Shown here in pieces: positions 16,718 to 27,200 of a stretch of DNA of 64,000 bases. Position 1 is the first letter of the stretch. Each line of letters opens with the position of its first letter. Origin of the DNA: Tahibacter sp042701255 (GTDB lineage: Bacteria > Pseudomonadota > Gammaproteobacteria > Xanthomonadales > Rhodanobacteraceae); the NCBI RefSeq assembly GCF_042701255.1, contig NZ_CP170554.1, positions 1,426,001 through 1,490,000 on the forward strand, in the 5' to 3' direction. Under the pieces are notes generated by a model. It was not told where the DNA came from, did not search any database, and saw nothing but the letters and a program-made list of their open reading frames with translations. Position numbers and translations under genes: made by a program.

Positions 16718-17557
16718 GTCGGATCTCCTGGCAGATAGGCAGACACGCGCCGGCGCGCGCCGCGGACACAGGGAGTCCGCGATTCGACGACGACGCAGGT
16801 TCCGCTGCCCGGAGGTGGATAGACAGGCGGTGGCGGCGCACGCAAGGCGTGCAGGAAGGCGCGGCAAAGTCGTCCGCGCGGTACGGCGTTATGGTTGTAG
16901 GCGCCGCGTAGTATGCGCAGCGGCCGCTGCGTCGTTGTGAACCAATAGACTTATCGACAACGCGGCGGCCCAGCAGCAACGCGGTGCGCGGCGCCGCAGG
17001 GGATCGGCCGGTTTCATTCCGTTGCGGCATATGGCCGCGTGTCGCGGGTCGGCGGTTGTTCGTCGGCGTCGGTGCGCGGATTTGCGACGTCCGCGCGACT
17101 GCTGACGGCGACGCCGTCGGGTTTGTCCAAGACGGCGCGACGCTGCGATACGGCGTGCCGGTTCGGAGCTTCGGCCGATCGCGCAGAGGTGCCCGGTGCG
17201 GAACGGGTTCGCGCCTGGAATCACAGGCCGCGAACCGGATTCCGTGATGTGCTGCCGAGGCTGCTCCGCGCGCGTGGGCTTGCCGTGCCGCTCCCGCTCG
17301 CCAGCGCGTCTGCGTCCGGTCGGCGGCGATCGGCCCAGACGTGGACCGCGCGACAGGGGCGACGGACGATGGTTCGAGCACGTTCCGGCCGTTAGTGGAC
17401 GACTCCGCGGACGGCCGTTCGGTCCCGTCGGTCGGAACGGCTGAACCGGATGCGAATCGACACTGCAAACTTCCGCATACGCTCCTGCACGACCGCGGCT
17501 TAGGCGTAGACTGCGGCGCGCCGGCGCACTGCCGGTATCCACCCACGGAACTGTGCC
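16718..17557. other. 840-base non-coding gap between divergent genes
   Basis: No convincing gene was seen. The reading frames that cross it are Arg/Pro-rich and lack ribosome binding sites. It must hold the promoters of the divergent LPMO and PsiF-like genes, but no clear -35/-10 pair, operator or conserved RNA was recognised. Confidence 0.5.
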
Positions 17558-17914
17558 ATGTCATCGATCCATCGTTCGTCCGTTGTGTGCTTTTCCATCG
17601 CGGCTGCCCTGGCTTTCGCGGGAACCGCTCCGGTCTTCGCCGCCGACAAGGCCAAGACCCTGACGCCCCAGCAACAGCGCATGTCCGATTGCAATGCCAA
17701 GGCCGCCGGCAAGAAAGGCGACGAACGCAAGACGTTCATGTCCTCCTGCCTCAAGGGCGAAGGCGACGAGACCGCCGCGCACCAGACCCAGCAGGAAAAA
17801 ATGAAATCCTGCAATGCCGACGCCAGCAAGAAGTCGCTCAAGGGCGACGAGCGCAAGACCTTCATGAGCACCTGCCTCAAGGGCGACGGCGCCGCCGCTG
17901 CCGCGGCGCACTGA
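17558..17914 (+). CDS. PsiF repeat-containing periplasmic protein
   Basis: This 118-residue exported protein has a signal peptide ending APVFA and two PsiF repeats, QQQRMSDCNAKAAGKKGDER and QEKMKSCNADASKKSLKGDE, each followed by KTFM and a second cysteine (CLKG). The two cysteines per repeat could form a disulfide in the periplasm. PsiF was named for phosphate-starvation induction in Escherichia coli; its biochemical role is unknown, and no Pho box was seen upstream here. A strong terminator follows 10 bases after the stop. Confidence 0.9.
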   Translation: MSSIHRSSVVCFSIAAALAFAGTAPVFAADKAKTLTPQQQRMSDCNAKAAGKKGDERKTFMSSCLKGEGDETAAHQTQQEKMKSCNADASKKSLKGDERKTFMSTCLKGDGAAAAAAH

Positions 17915-17923
17915 GCCTCTCCA

Positions 17924-17952
17924 ACGCCCCGCGAATGCGGGGCGTTTTTTCT
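17924..17952 (+). terminator. Rho-independent terminator of the PsiF-like gene
   Basis: GCCCCGC and GCGGGGC form a perfect stem with a GAAT loop, followed by six T residues. It lies immediately after the PsiF-like stop codon. Confidence 0.9.
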
Positions 17953-18020
17953 GCAGCGCCGATCGCCGGCACGGCGCCAGTGGTTCCGGCGACTTTTCCG
18001 GCATTCCCGTCGTCCGGAAA

Positions 18021-18047
18021 CAAAGGGCCGCTGACAGCGGCCCTTTG
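18021..18047 (-). terminator. Terminator for the serine protease gene
   Basis: CAAAGGGCCGCT and AGCGGCCCTTTG form a 12-bp perfect stem with a 3-base loop. Read on the minus strand it is followed by a short T run (TTT), so it fits as the terminator of the protease gene that ends at 18084. Confidence 0.8.
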
Positions 18048-18083
18048 TTCGTGTGAGGTTCGTTCAAACCTCGGGTGTGCGCA

Positions 18084-19475
18084 TCACGGCGACAGATAGC
18101 TGCTGAAGCTCGAATAGAGATCGGCGAAGCGCGAGTAGTAGTCCGGATCGCTCGGCGCCGAGCAGTACGAGGTGCCGCCGTAGAGGCCACCGCGCAGCTG
18201 GTAGCTGCCGGTGCCGCTGACTGTGAACAGGCCCGAGCCCGACGAGCCGCCTTCGGTGACGCCGGTGGTCCAGCGCACGCGGTAGAACGGTCCCTTGCCG
18301 TCGATGTTGCCCGACAGCAGGGTCACCGTGCCCAGCGAATATTTCTTCACGTCGCCGGCCGGATGGTGGATGCCTTCGATCGCGGTGTTGGTCGCGGCTA
18401 TCGCGGCGCTGGTCCAGCCCGCGTAGACGGCGCCGGCCGGCGGTGCGGTCTTGAGTTCGAGCAGCGAGGTGTCGCGTGCCGAGTTGTTGTGACGCAGGTA
18501 GGCGCCGCCGGTCAGGGTGCGCGCGGCCGAGCTCACCGTGGAGCCGTTGCAGGTCGTGACCTGGTAGAACCAGTAGGTCTGCAAGGTGTTGGCGACCGAC
18601 TGCGTGCTGATGCAGTGGTTGGCCGTCCAGAACATGTGCTTTTTCGGCGAGTTGGTGTTGTTGAGCAGGGTGCCGGTGCAGAGATACGAGCTGCTGCCCT
18701 TGGTGAAGACCATGCGCGCGACGGCGTTGGCCGTGCTCGTGAAGCCCGACGGCGGGCTGGTGCGGCAGACGATGTCGCGTTCGCAGGCGTCGCTCTCGCC
18801 GACCTTCATGCCGATGGCTTCGTCGGTGGATGCCGGGTCGACGTCGAAGTGCGACAGCTGCGGAATGCGCAGGGACAGCGACTGCGGCTGCACGCCCGGC
18901 GCGAGCACGATTTCCATCGTCAACGCGTCGCCGCGCACGACCGGCGACCAGGCCGCTTCGCCGCGCGGCAGATCCTTGCCGGCGATCTCGAAGGTCAGGC
19001 CGTCGTCGCCGCGGAAGCGCAGGGTCAATGCATCGAGCGCGACGCGCTCGTCCGCGGTGCCGGAGAACTCCAGTGCGGCGCGCAGTGCGAGCGCGCCGTC
19101 GGACTGCACGCGCAGCTGCGTGCCGAGGCCGCCGCCGGCCAGCGGCTGCCAGGCCAGCTTGGCCAGCGCCACGGCATTGCTGCCGATCTCGCGGCCATAG
19201 GCGATTTCGAGCGGCTCGCCGCGCTTGTCCTGCAGATGGCGGCGTTCGGCCAGCAGGCGCAGTTCCGCCGAATCCGGCAGCGCGAGCGCGGCGACGAGCA
19301 GCGGATTCGCGACGGTCTGGAACTGCGCCTTGCCGCTGGCGCCCGGACTGGCCTCGGCCGTCACGGTTTCCGAATCCATCTGAGCAGTGGTGCGATCGCT
19401 CTGGGCCATGGCCGGCGCGACAGTGAGCGAGAGCAGCGCCGCGAGCGCGGCTGCATGACGGTAGTGATGATTCAT
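18084..19475 (-). CDS. Secreted trypsin-like serine protease, lysyl endopeptidase-like
   Basis: This 463-residue exported protease has a signal peptide (LLSLTVAPAMA) and a propeptide-like N-terminal region of about 200 residues. The S1 catalytic domain carries the triad in WTANHC (His), RDTSLLEL (Asp) and EGGSSGSGL (Ser). The segment GIHHPAGDVKKYS and many paired cysteines are typical of Achromobacter/Lysobacter lysyl endopeptidases. The ATG at 19475 is chosen because GGGAGGA lies 9 bases upstream; at the ATG at 19484 the same motif would touch the start codon. It is a single gene with its own terminator. Confidence 0.9.
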   Translation of the reverse strand: MNHHYRHAAALAALLSLTVAPAMAQSDRTTAQMDSETVTAEASPGASGKAQFQTVANPLLVAALALPDSAELRLLAERRHLQDKRGEPLEIAYGREIGSNAVALAKLAWQPLAGGGLGTQLRVQSDGALALRAALEFSGTADERVALDALTLRFRGDDGLTFEIAGKDLPRGEAAWSPVVRGDALTMEIVLAPGVQPQSLSLRIPQLSHFDVDPASTDEAIGMKVGESDACERDIVCRTSPPSGFTSTANAVARMVFTKGSSSYLCTGTLLNNTNSPKKHMFWTANHCISTQSVANTLQTYWFYQVTTCNGSTVSSAARTLTGGAYLRHNNSARDTSLLELKTAPPAGAVYAGWTSAAIAATNTAIEGIHHPAGDVKKYSLGTVTLLSGNIDGKGPFYRVRWTTGVTEGGSSGSGLFTVSGTGSYQLRGGLYGGTSYCSAPSDPDYYSRFADLYSSFSSYLSP

Positions 19476-19881
19476 CGACGACATTCCTCCCGTGAAATGA
19501 AGCGGATCCCCCGATGCCGCGCCCCGGCAACGGCCGGGGCCGCGTCACTCTACGGAGCGCGCCGCGCAACGCACGCCGCAATGCAGCACTTTGGTCATTT
19601 CATGATGTGGTCGTTATATAAAAGTAAACGTGTTATCCGGCGCAGGCTGTCACGTATCGAAACGGCGACGCTGCCGCCTTGCTGTTTCGGGCGGGAAGCC
19701 ATGCGGACGCCGCGGCGCAGGCGCCGTGGTACGCGAATCCGACTGCGGTCTCGCCTGAGCACAGATCGGTGTCTATGATGTGCCGTCGAGCGGGCTCTGC
19801 AGGCACCGTCGCCGTGAGCGCACGCCATCCGGGCTACGACCAAGCGCCCGGCGATGTCGAAGCTGGAGTCCAGGAGTTCCG
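19476..19881. other. Intergenic region between divergent genes
   Basis: About 400 bases without a credible gene. A conspicuously AT-rich stretch at 19600-19630 (GTTATATAAAAGTAAACG) contrasts with the high-GC surroundings and may hold the promoter of the divergent protease gene. The short frames that cross it have no ribosome binding site. Confidence 0.4.
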
Positions 19882-20658
19882 ATGAGAACGCTCGCTGGTG
19901 TCGCTTTGCTGTTGCTGAGCCAGACGGCTGCCGCCTGCGGAACCATTCCGACCTATCCACCCTGGCAGGAGGTGCTGGCAGGCGCCGACACCGCGGTCGT
20001 CGTCAAGGCGACCTGGATGTTCACGCTGGGGCGGCGCGGCTCGGTTTTCAGGCTGGATGTGACGGAGCGCATCTACGGCGCGCAGGGAGCATCGGGAAAG
20101 CACGTCGCCGCCAAGGAACGCAAGTTCGAGGAGCGCGGCTGGCACGACACCCTGACGTTCTGGCGCAATCGGCCGGCAGGTGCCGGAACATTTCCCGGCG
20201 ACTGCGAGTTCACCCAGTTCATCGATCCCGCCACGCCGCACCTGCTGCTGCTCGACGGTGGCGAACCGTATGCGCTGGAGCCGATCAGCGGCGAAGACGA
20301 CCGGTGGTATATCGAAGTCAAGAAGTACTTCGCCCGGCGCGTCGCGATCGAGAACCTCGTCATCCCCATGCCGGACCTTCTTCGCCGGCTCAGGCCCGAA
20401 TCGTCTGCCGGATGCGAGATAAGCCACTACGACGAAAAATCCATCGACGCATTCCTGAGCTGTGTGCGCCGCAGCACCAGGCCGAGGAAGGTGCCGGTCA
20501 TGCTGCATGTGGACGGTCGGGAGCACGTCGAAATCATCGGTACCGGCAGCGAGCCGTCGTTCACGCGCGAGCAGCTCGTGGAAAAACTCGGCGCCGATTT
20601 CGGTTTCGAGGAAACCGTCACGTTGCGATCCTTGCTGGAAGCCCAGATAGCCAGGTAG
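19882..20658 (+). CDS. Secreted protein of unknown function
   Basis: This 258-residue protein starts with a short signal peptide (MRTLAGVALLLLSQTAAA) followed by Cys; the lipobox is imperfect (AAAC), so lipidation is uncertain. AGGAG lies 5 bases before the ATG. The protein has a beta-rich N-terminal half (VVVKATWMFTLGRRGSVFRL) and a C-terminal helical region ending EETVTLRSLLEAQIAR. No enzymatic motif or family was recognised. Isolated on the plus strand between a protease and the RHS gene, it has no informative neighbour. Confidence 0.75.
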   Translation: MRTLAGVALLLLSQTAAACGTIPTYPPWQEVLAGADTAVVVKATWMFTLGRRGSVFRLDVTERIYGAQGASGKHVAAKERKFEERGWHDTLTFWRNRPAGAGTFPGDCEFTQFIDPATPHLLLLDGGEPYALEPISGEDDRWYIEVKKYFARRVAIENLVIPMPDLLRRLRPESSAGCEISHYDEKSIDAFLSCVRRSTRPRKVPVMLHVDGREHVEIIGTGSEPSFTREQLVEKLGADFGFEETVTLRSLLEAQIAR

Positions 20659-21262
20659 TCGGCGCGCCGGCACCGGAGCCGCCATCGGTTTCTGCCGTGC
20701 GACCAGTGGTTGGGGATTTCTACCTGGTGTCCTGACACGAACACCCGCCGATCCGGCGCTGACGCGCCGGACCGCGAGCGGCACGTTGCCGTGCCGCGGG
20801 CACCTCGATGTTTTCGGTGCGCCCTTGAAGAGCGGTTTTAACGAGTGGTCGCGGCCCGAAAGCCGCCGGTGTTTCTTCGATCCGGTTTTCCGCGATCTTA
20901 CGAATCTACATCGGGATGCCTGCGTTCACGCCGCCGGCAGGCCGACGCCGTCCCTGCGCACGGCATCGCGGTGTCGCGGTTCCGTGACGCAGACGCGGCG
21001 GCGCGAGCGTCCTGTCGCGAATCGCTGATCCTGTTTTTTTCGTTCCCTACGAATTCTCAGTTCGACGACGCAATGGCCATGCCGGCCTTCGTCGCATGCG
21101 GTCGAGGAAACAGCACGCACTGAGACGGGCCAGTGAGACAGGGCCGGGCGCCGGGCCTTTCGCGGCGTCGATTCCACTTTTTCAGAACATTCCGTTTTTT
21201 CCGGCGGCGCGCGCGTGCGCGACAGCCAGACCATGACGCAACGATCGGGGCGAGAGACGCAG
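20659..21262. other. Intergenic region upstream of the RHS toxin gene
   Basis: About 600 bases with no credible gene; frames crossing it are Arg-rich and composed of shadows. T-rich stretches occur near 21030-21050 and 21177-21200. The promoter of the RHS gene is expected here, but no clear elements were identified. Confidence 0.45.
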
Positions 21263-24200
21263 ATGAGCAGCAGACGAATCGGATGGGGGTTGATGCTGAC
21301 GACGCTGATGGCGTTGTCGGGCATGGCGTGGGGGCAACAGACCCTGCCGGATCTGCTGGCGCCGCCGCCGGCGTCGGTCTGTGCGGCGCCGACGGCGTCG
21401 ACGGAGCCCGGCAATGTGCACATGTTCCCGGGGCGCTGGTGGAATCCGCAGCGCAACGGCATCGGCTGGGATTTCTTCTACGGTGAAGGCCAGCAGTCGA
21501 TGTACCTGACCTGGTTCACCTACGACAACAACGGGCGGCCGGTCTGGTTGCACGGCCAAGCCAAGTCGCTCGAGTTCAATGCTGTCACGGGCGAGCGGAC
21601 CTGGCAGTCCCATCTCTGGGCGGCGTACTGGTCGGCGACCAATGCCGGCCGTTCGTACACGCCGGTCGGATCGGTATCGGTGACGTTCCCGAACCAGACC
21701 ACCACGCGGGCCGCGGTGCGCTGGCGCTGGAACGTCGGCTCGTCGATCGCGCCGGTGGGGCCGCTGACCTATGACGAATGCCTGTACGACACCTTCCGCG
21801 ACCAGCGCCAGCTGCAGCATACGGAAGGCGTGATCAACCAGGCGTTCTCGTCGAACTGGTTCTATCGCGGACTCAATTCCGATCCGCTCGTGGGTTGGGG
21901 CGTGGATCTCCTCATCGACATTGATCCATCCAATAGCCACTACATCGAGACCGCCGCAGCGGCGATATTCGACACCGCCGGCCGTCCGGTCTGGCTGCAG
22001 TCGGCAGACGACTGGGGCACGAGCCCGCCGCCCGACAACACCCTGAGTCAGCTCAGCAAAGGTGCGCTGCGCTACCTGCGATACACCATTCCCGTGACCG
22101 ATCCGCCCTCGCATCCGGCTACGCTGGTCTGCACCGGGGCCAGCAGCACCTGCGGAGCCAAGGCCGTAAAGAAGGACGACCAGTCCGAGATCTTCGGCCG
22201 CTTCGGCCGCCATATCCAGGATGCGGCCTACGGCATCATGCGTCTGGACGCCAACGTGGACTATCTCCTCACCGGTGGCGCATCGGTGCAATGGCCGCCG
22301 TCGTACAACGTGCCGTCGTTTCCGACCGACGTGCCGGTCATGCGCTTCGACGCCAACCACATCATCGTCGACAAGGCGGTCTGCCGCATTCCGACCTCGC
22401 AGACCAGCTGCACCGTGCAGGTGAGCTGGAGCGCGAACGACCCGACCGCGCAGATCCGTCGCCTCGATCTCAACAACGGCCAGAGCCCGACGTCATTCGC
22501 GAGCGGTCTCAGCTCCATCAAGCCCGACCCATTGCCGCTCGGCGCGCGCGTCCAGTACGAGATCAGCTATCGCTACAACGGCGATGGCCCCTGGACGACC
22601 TTGCGCACGCCGGAAGTGCGCGTGCTGCAGGAAGGCGTGATCGCCGACGCCGTCGTGCAGGACATCGCCTGTGCGCCGAAGGGCAACAACGGCTGCGATC
22701 TGTCTCCGCACGATCCGAAGACCGGCGCGATCGCCGGCGAGGCATCCACCGACGGCGGTGCGGCGCTGTATTCGATTCCGATCAAGGTCCCGCCGGGCCG
22801 CAACGGCGTCGCGCCGGAGCTGGCGCTGAGCTACAACAGCCGCAGCGGCAACGGCATCGCCGGGCTGGGTTGGGGGCTTTCGGGCTTCAGCGCGATCCAG
22901 CGCTGCCCGCGCACGACGGCGCAGGACGGCGTCGGCAATGCGGCCGCACTGAGTTTCGGCAACAACGACGCCTTGTGCCTGGACGGTGAACGCCTGGTAC
23001 GCACGAATGCGGCCGGCGTCGTATCGCCGGGGCTGCCCTACGGCGTCGCGCTGGCCTACTACCGCACCGAGATCAACAATTTCGCGCGTGTGACCCAGTA
23101 CGGCGGCGACCTGACGAGCGCGAACAGCTGCTTCAAGGTCGAGTACAAGTCGGGCGATGTCGCCTACTACGGCGGCGCCTACGACGGCAGCAGCTGTTCC
23201 GGCGGCGGCTCGCGCCACACGCTGTACGGCCACACGGCTCCGCTGAGCTGGGGCATCGAGCGCAGCGAGGACGCTTCCGGCAACAGCATCCAGTACACCT
23301 ACACCCTGCCTTCGCAGTACGGAAAGGGCGAGCACCTTCCCTTGGCCATCCACTACACCGGTAACAGAGCCGTACCGGGGGACCGTCGCGTCGAGCTGTT
23401 CTATCGCGATCGTCCGCCGGCCGACCGCAGCCGCAGCTACCAGCTCGGCGGTCTGGCCGAACGTACCCAGCGTCTGGATCGCATCGTGACCTGGGCCGGT
23501 GCGGAACCGGTGGACGTCTATACGTTGTCCTACACCGACCCGGTCAGCGGCGGCGAGGGCAATCTGCACAGCGGTCGCAGCGCGCTGCAGTCGGTGCAGC
23601 AGTGCGCCGCGGGCGGAGAGGACAACGGTGGCGGCGAAGCCTGCCTGCCCAAGACCGTCATCAACTGGAACGATCTGCCGCCGGACTACGTGATGCGTCC
23701 GCTGTCGGTCGATTCGCTGCCGGCACCGTCGACGCCGAATGGGCTCGGCTATGTCGACCGCCGCGTGCAGACGATCGGCGACCTGGACGGCGACGGTGTG
23801 CGCGAACTTCTGGTCCACCAGCTCGAAAGCAGCGGCTTCCACACCTACCTGATCAAGCAGAACGCCGACCGCACGGTCGAGAGCACGCTGGACATCAGCT
23901 CGATCGCAGGCTCCATGCTGTACTTCACCCAGGGCATGCAGACCGACTTCGACGGCGACGGGCGCGCCGATCTGCTCGCGGCCGACGAGGGCGGCTACCT
24001 GCGCCTGTATCGCTGGAAGCTCGCGCGCGGTGCGGCCTTCGCCGCCACGCCGGCGGACACGTTCGAGATCCCGGTCACCTTGAGCGGCGTCGCGCCGGGC
24101 CATCAGCTCGTCAGCACCGACGACTTCGACGGCGACGGCTATGCGGACCTGCTGCTGCGCCGGCGCGACGCCGGCTGCAGTGGCCTGGAGATCGTCCCGC

Positions 24201-27200
24201 CCATCGAGGAATCGAAGGACAAAGCGCAGTACGGCCACGTCCTCTGCTACTACCGCAACACCACGACGTCGCCCGGCGCGGTCAGCTTCGCCTCGGGCGT
24301 GCAGGTCCACGACTGGCTGCATGAATCGCCGGTCGGCGGGCTCTCCGCGGTCGGTGATCTCAACAGCGACGGCATCAGCGATCTCGTCATCATGACGCCG
24401 ACCTCGCAGGCCGGCGGTTCCGCCAATACCGTGACGACGGTGCTGCTGTCGCGTGCGCCGGGCTACACGCCGCCGGCCGGCTGTGTGCCGACGTCCTCGC
24501 CGGTGCGCTGGTATTCCTGCGACCCGACGCTGCTGGGGCTGCCCGGTCCGAATGCCGGCTACCGCACCAACGGCGCAGCGATGCGCTGGCACGACGTCAA
24601 CGGCGACGGCCTCGTCGACCTGCTGTATGCGCTGCCTGGGCCCTGTGCAGGCATCCAGCGGATCTGCGCGAAAGGCAGCTGGCAGGTGCAGATCGCCAAC
24701 GGCCGCGGCTTCGATGCGGCCGTCGCGATCGGCGGCAATACCGATGCGCTGCTGATGACCTCCGGCATGGAAGACAACCGGCTGCGCTATGCGGGCCTGC
24801 TGCCGAGCGCCGATGCGGACAGCGACGGCAAGCTCGACCTGCTGTATCCGGTCGGCCTGGCGGCGCGCCAGTGCACGGCGGTCACGGTGAACTATCGCAA
24901 TCCGGGCAACGACGGCAAGTGCAGCTACACCGAACCGCCGCCCGGCGGCGGTACCGAAAACGTCGAAACCGAGCTCTGCGAAGACGTGGTCTGGATGTGC
25001 GGCAACGATCCGGCAGCCGACATCGCCGGCACGGCTTCGCCGTATCAGCTGCCGAGCATCGTGGGCATGCCGGACGTGACCTATGTCCCGGCGACGGAAA
25101 CCGACACGATCTATACGCCGACCGCGTTCCGGGCCAGCTTCACGGCGATCGACCAGTCGCTGTACTACATGGCCGGCCTGCGCTTCGTGCCCACGGCGAC
25201 GGGTTACGACGCGCAGAGTTTCGGTCTCGACGCCTCGGGTCCGAACAATCGCGCGGGGCATCGCGTCGCGATGACGCTGAACGACACGACCTCGCTCAAC
25301 AATGCCGAAGATCTCCACGGCGACGGCCTGGTCGACCTGACGACGCGCGTCGGCTGCTACAACCACGGCATCAACGCGGCCTACTGCCATTTCGTCGGCA
25401 ACGGTACGACCGGGCCGGCGACGTTCACGACGATCGCCGCGCCGAACCAGGCGCCCGTGGCGACCTCCGTCGCCACCTTGAACAACGGCCTGCGCACCTT
25501 CGTCAACGAGAACGTCGGCGTGCTCGAGAATCCCGGGACTGCACCCACGCTACCCGGACTCGTGCGCACGATCACCAACGGACTCGGTGATTCCGCGACC
25601 TGGACCTATTACCCGCTGTCGAGCAAGGGCGAACGCGGCACCGGCAAGCTTCCGCTGTACTCGCTTCCCGGCACCGGCTACGTCGACGCCAATCATTTCT
25701 ACTTCCAGTCGACCATGCCCGTGGTCGGCGCCATGGCGCGCAATTCGGTGGGATACGACCTGACGGGTTTCCGCACCTGGCGCTATGGCTACAGCGAGGC
25801 GATGTACAACCGCATAGGCCGCGGCTTCCAGGGTTTCCGCGCCATCGTGCGCGAGCAGGTGATGCTGTCCGGCCAGCAGGAGCGCGTGCTGCGCGAGCTC
25901 AGCGTGTTCCACCAGAAATTCCCGCTGACGGGCAAGCTGGAATTCACACGCTCCGGCGCGCCGCTGGCGCCCATCACCAACGAGGCGCTGGTCGACTGGG
26001 TATTGCCGTTCACGGATGTGAGCTACAGCTGGGGCTGCGATCTCAAGAACCGCACGGCCTGCGCGACCGGCGGCGCACCGACGGCAGCCGGCTTCGACTA
26101 CCCGTTCCTCAACGCTCAGACGACGACGAGCTACGACCCGGGGTTCGCGGAAATCAGCAAGCGCAAGAAGGTCGCCGAGGTTCTCATCGACAATGCCGAT
26201 CCGGCCGGAAGCGCCGGCGAGTCGGGCTGGGATGCCTACGGCAATCTGGGCTACACGATCACCTCTGCCAAGGACTTCGACGACGTCAGCGGTTCGATCG
26301 CGTTCGTGCAGAACACGTCGACGTCGCGCAAATCGAAGTATGTGAACACCACGGACACTGCATCGTGGTGGCCGGGCAAGCTGGAATGGACCGAGGAAAC
26401 GACCTACGCGGTGCAGTACGGCGCCGTGCATCTGCCACCGGCGGACGTCCTGCAGAATGCGCAGACATTGCGTACGGACTACACCTGGAACCCCGATCGC
26501 ACGCCGGCGACGGTCATTGTCCAGAACGCAGACCCCAATCTGCGCACGCAGAAGACGTTCGTCTATCCGTCGGCGGGCTTCAATTTCGGCCTGCCGACCG
26601 CGGTCGCGGAAACCTTCTCCGACGCCATCGCGGCGACCAGCTACACGCGTACCACGCAGACGATCTACGACCCTGCCGGCGACGGCTATTTCCCGCTCAA
26701 GTCCATCGACGCGAGCGGTGCGGAAACGGCTTACGTCTATCGCAAGCGCGACGGCCAGATCCGCGAGATCACGCTGCCGACCAAGGTGCGTGCGCGGACT
26801 TACTACGACGCGTTCGGCCGCGGTTTCCGCACGGACAGCTTCACCGTCGCGAGCAACGGCGTCGAAACGCCGTTGGGCCAGTCGGTACATACGGCCTGGA
26901 ATGCCTGTTCTGCCGGAGTCTGTCCCGGTGTCGGCAACGGTGGCGTGCGCCTGGGCAATCCGGCGCAGCCGGCCGAACACAACGCCGCTTACCGCGTGAC
27001 CACGGTGCAGAACGGCGCGCCGACGCGCGTGATCTGGTACGACATGCTCGGCCGTGAAGTAAAGAACGCCGTGCGCGGCTTCGACGGTACCTTCGCCGCG
27101 ACGCTCAGCGAATACGACCGCTTGGGCACGCTGTCGGGAAAGAGTGTGCCGTTCTACCTGACCAGCGCGTCGGCGGCGGCGCCGTTCGCGGCGACGTTCG

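Noticed and set aside
16889..17542. 217-codon minus-strand frame in the LPMO-PsiF gap
   Set aside because: It is extremely rich in Arg, Pro and Ser, has no ribosome binding site and resembles translated non-coding GC-rich DNA.
20926..21462. Minus-strand frame upstream of the RHS gene
   Set aside because: It overlaps the RHS signal peptide region and has no recognisable domain or start signal.
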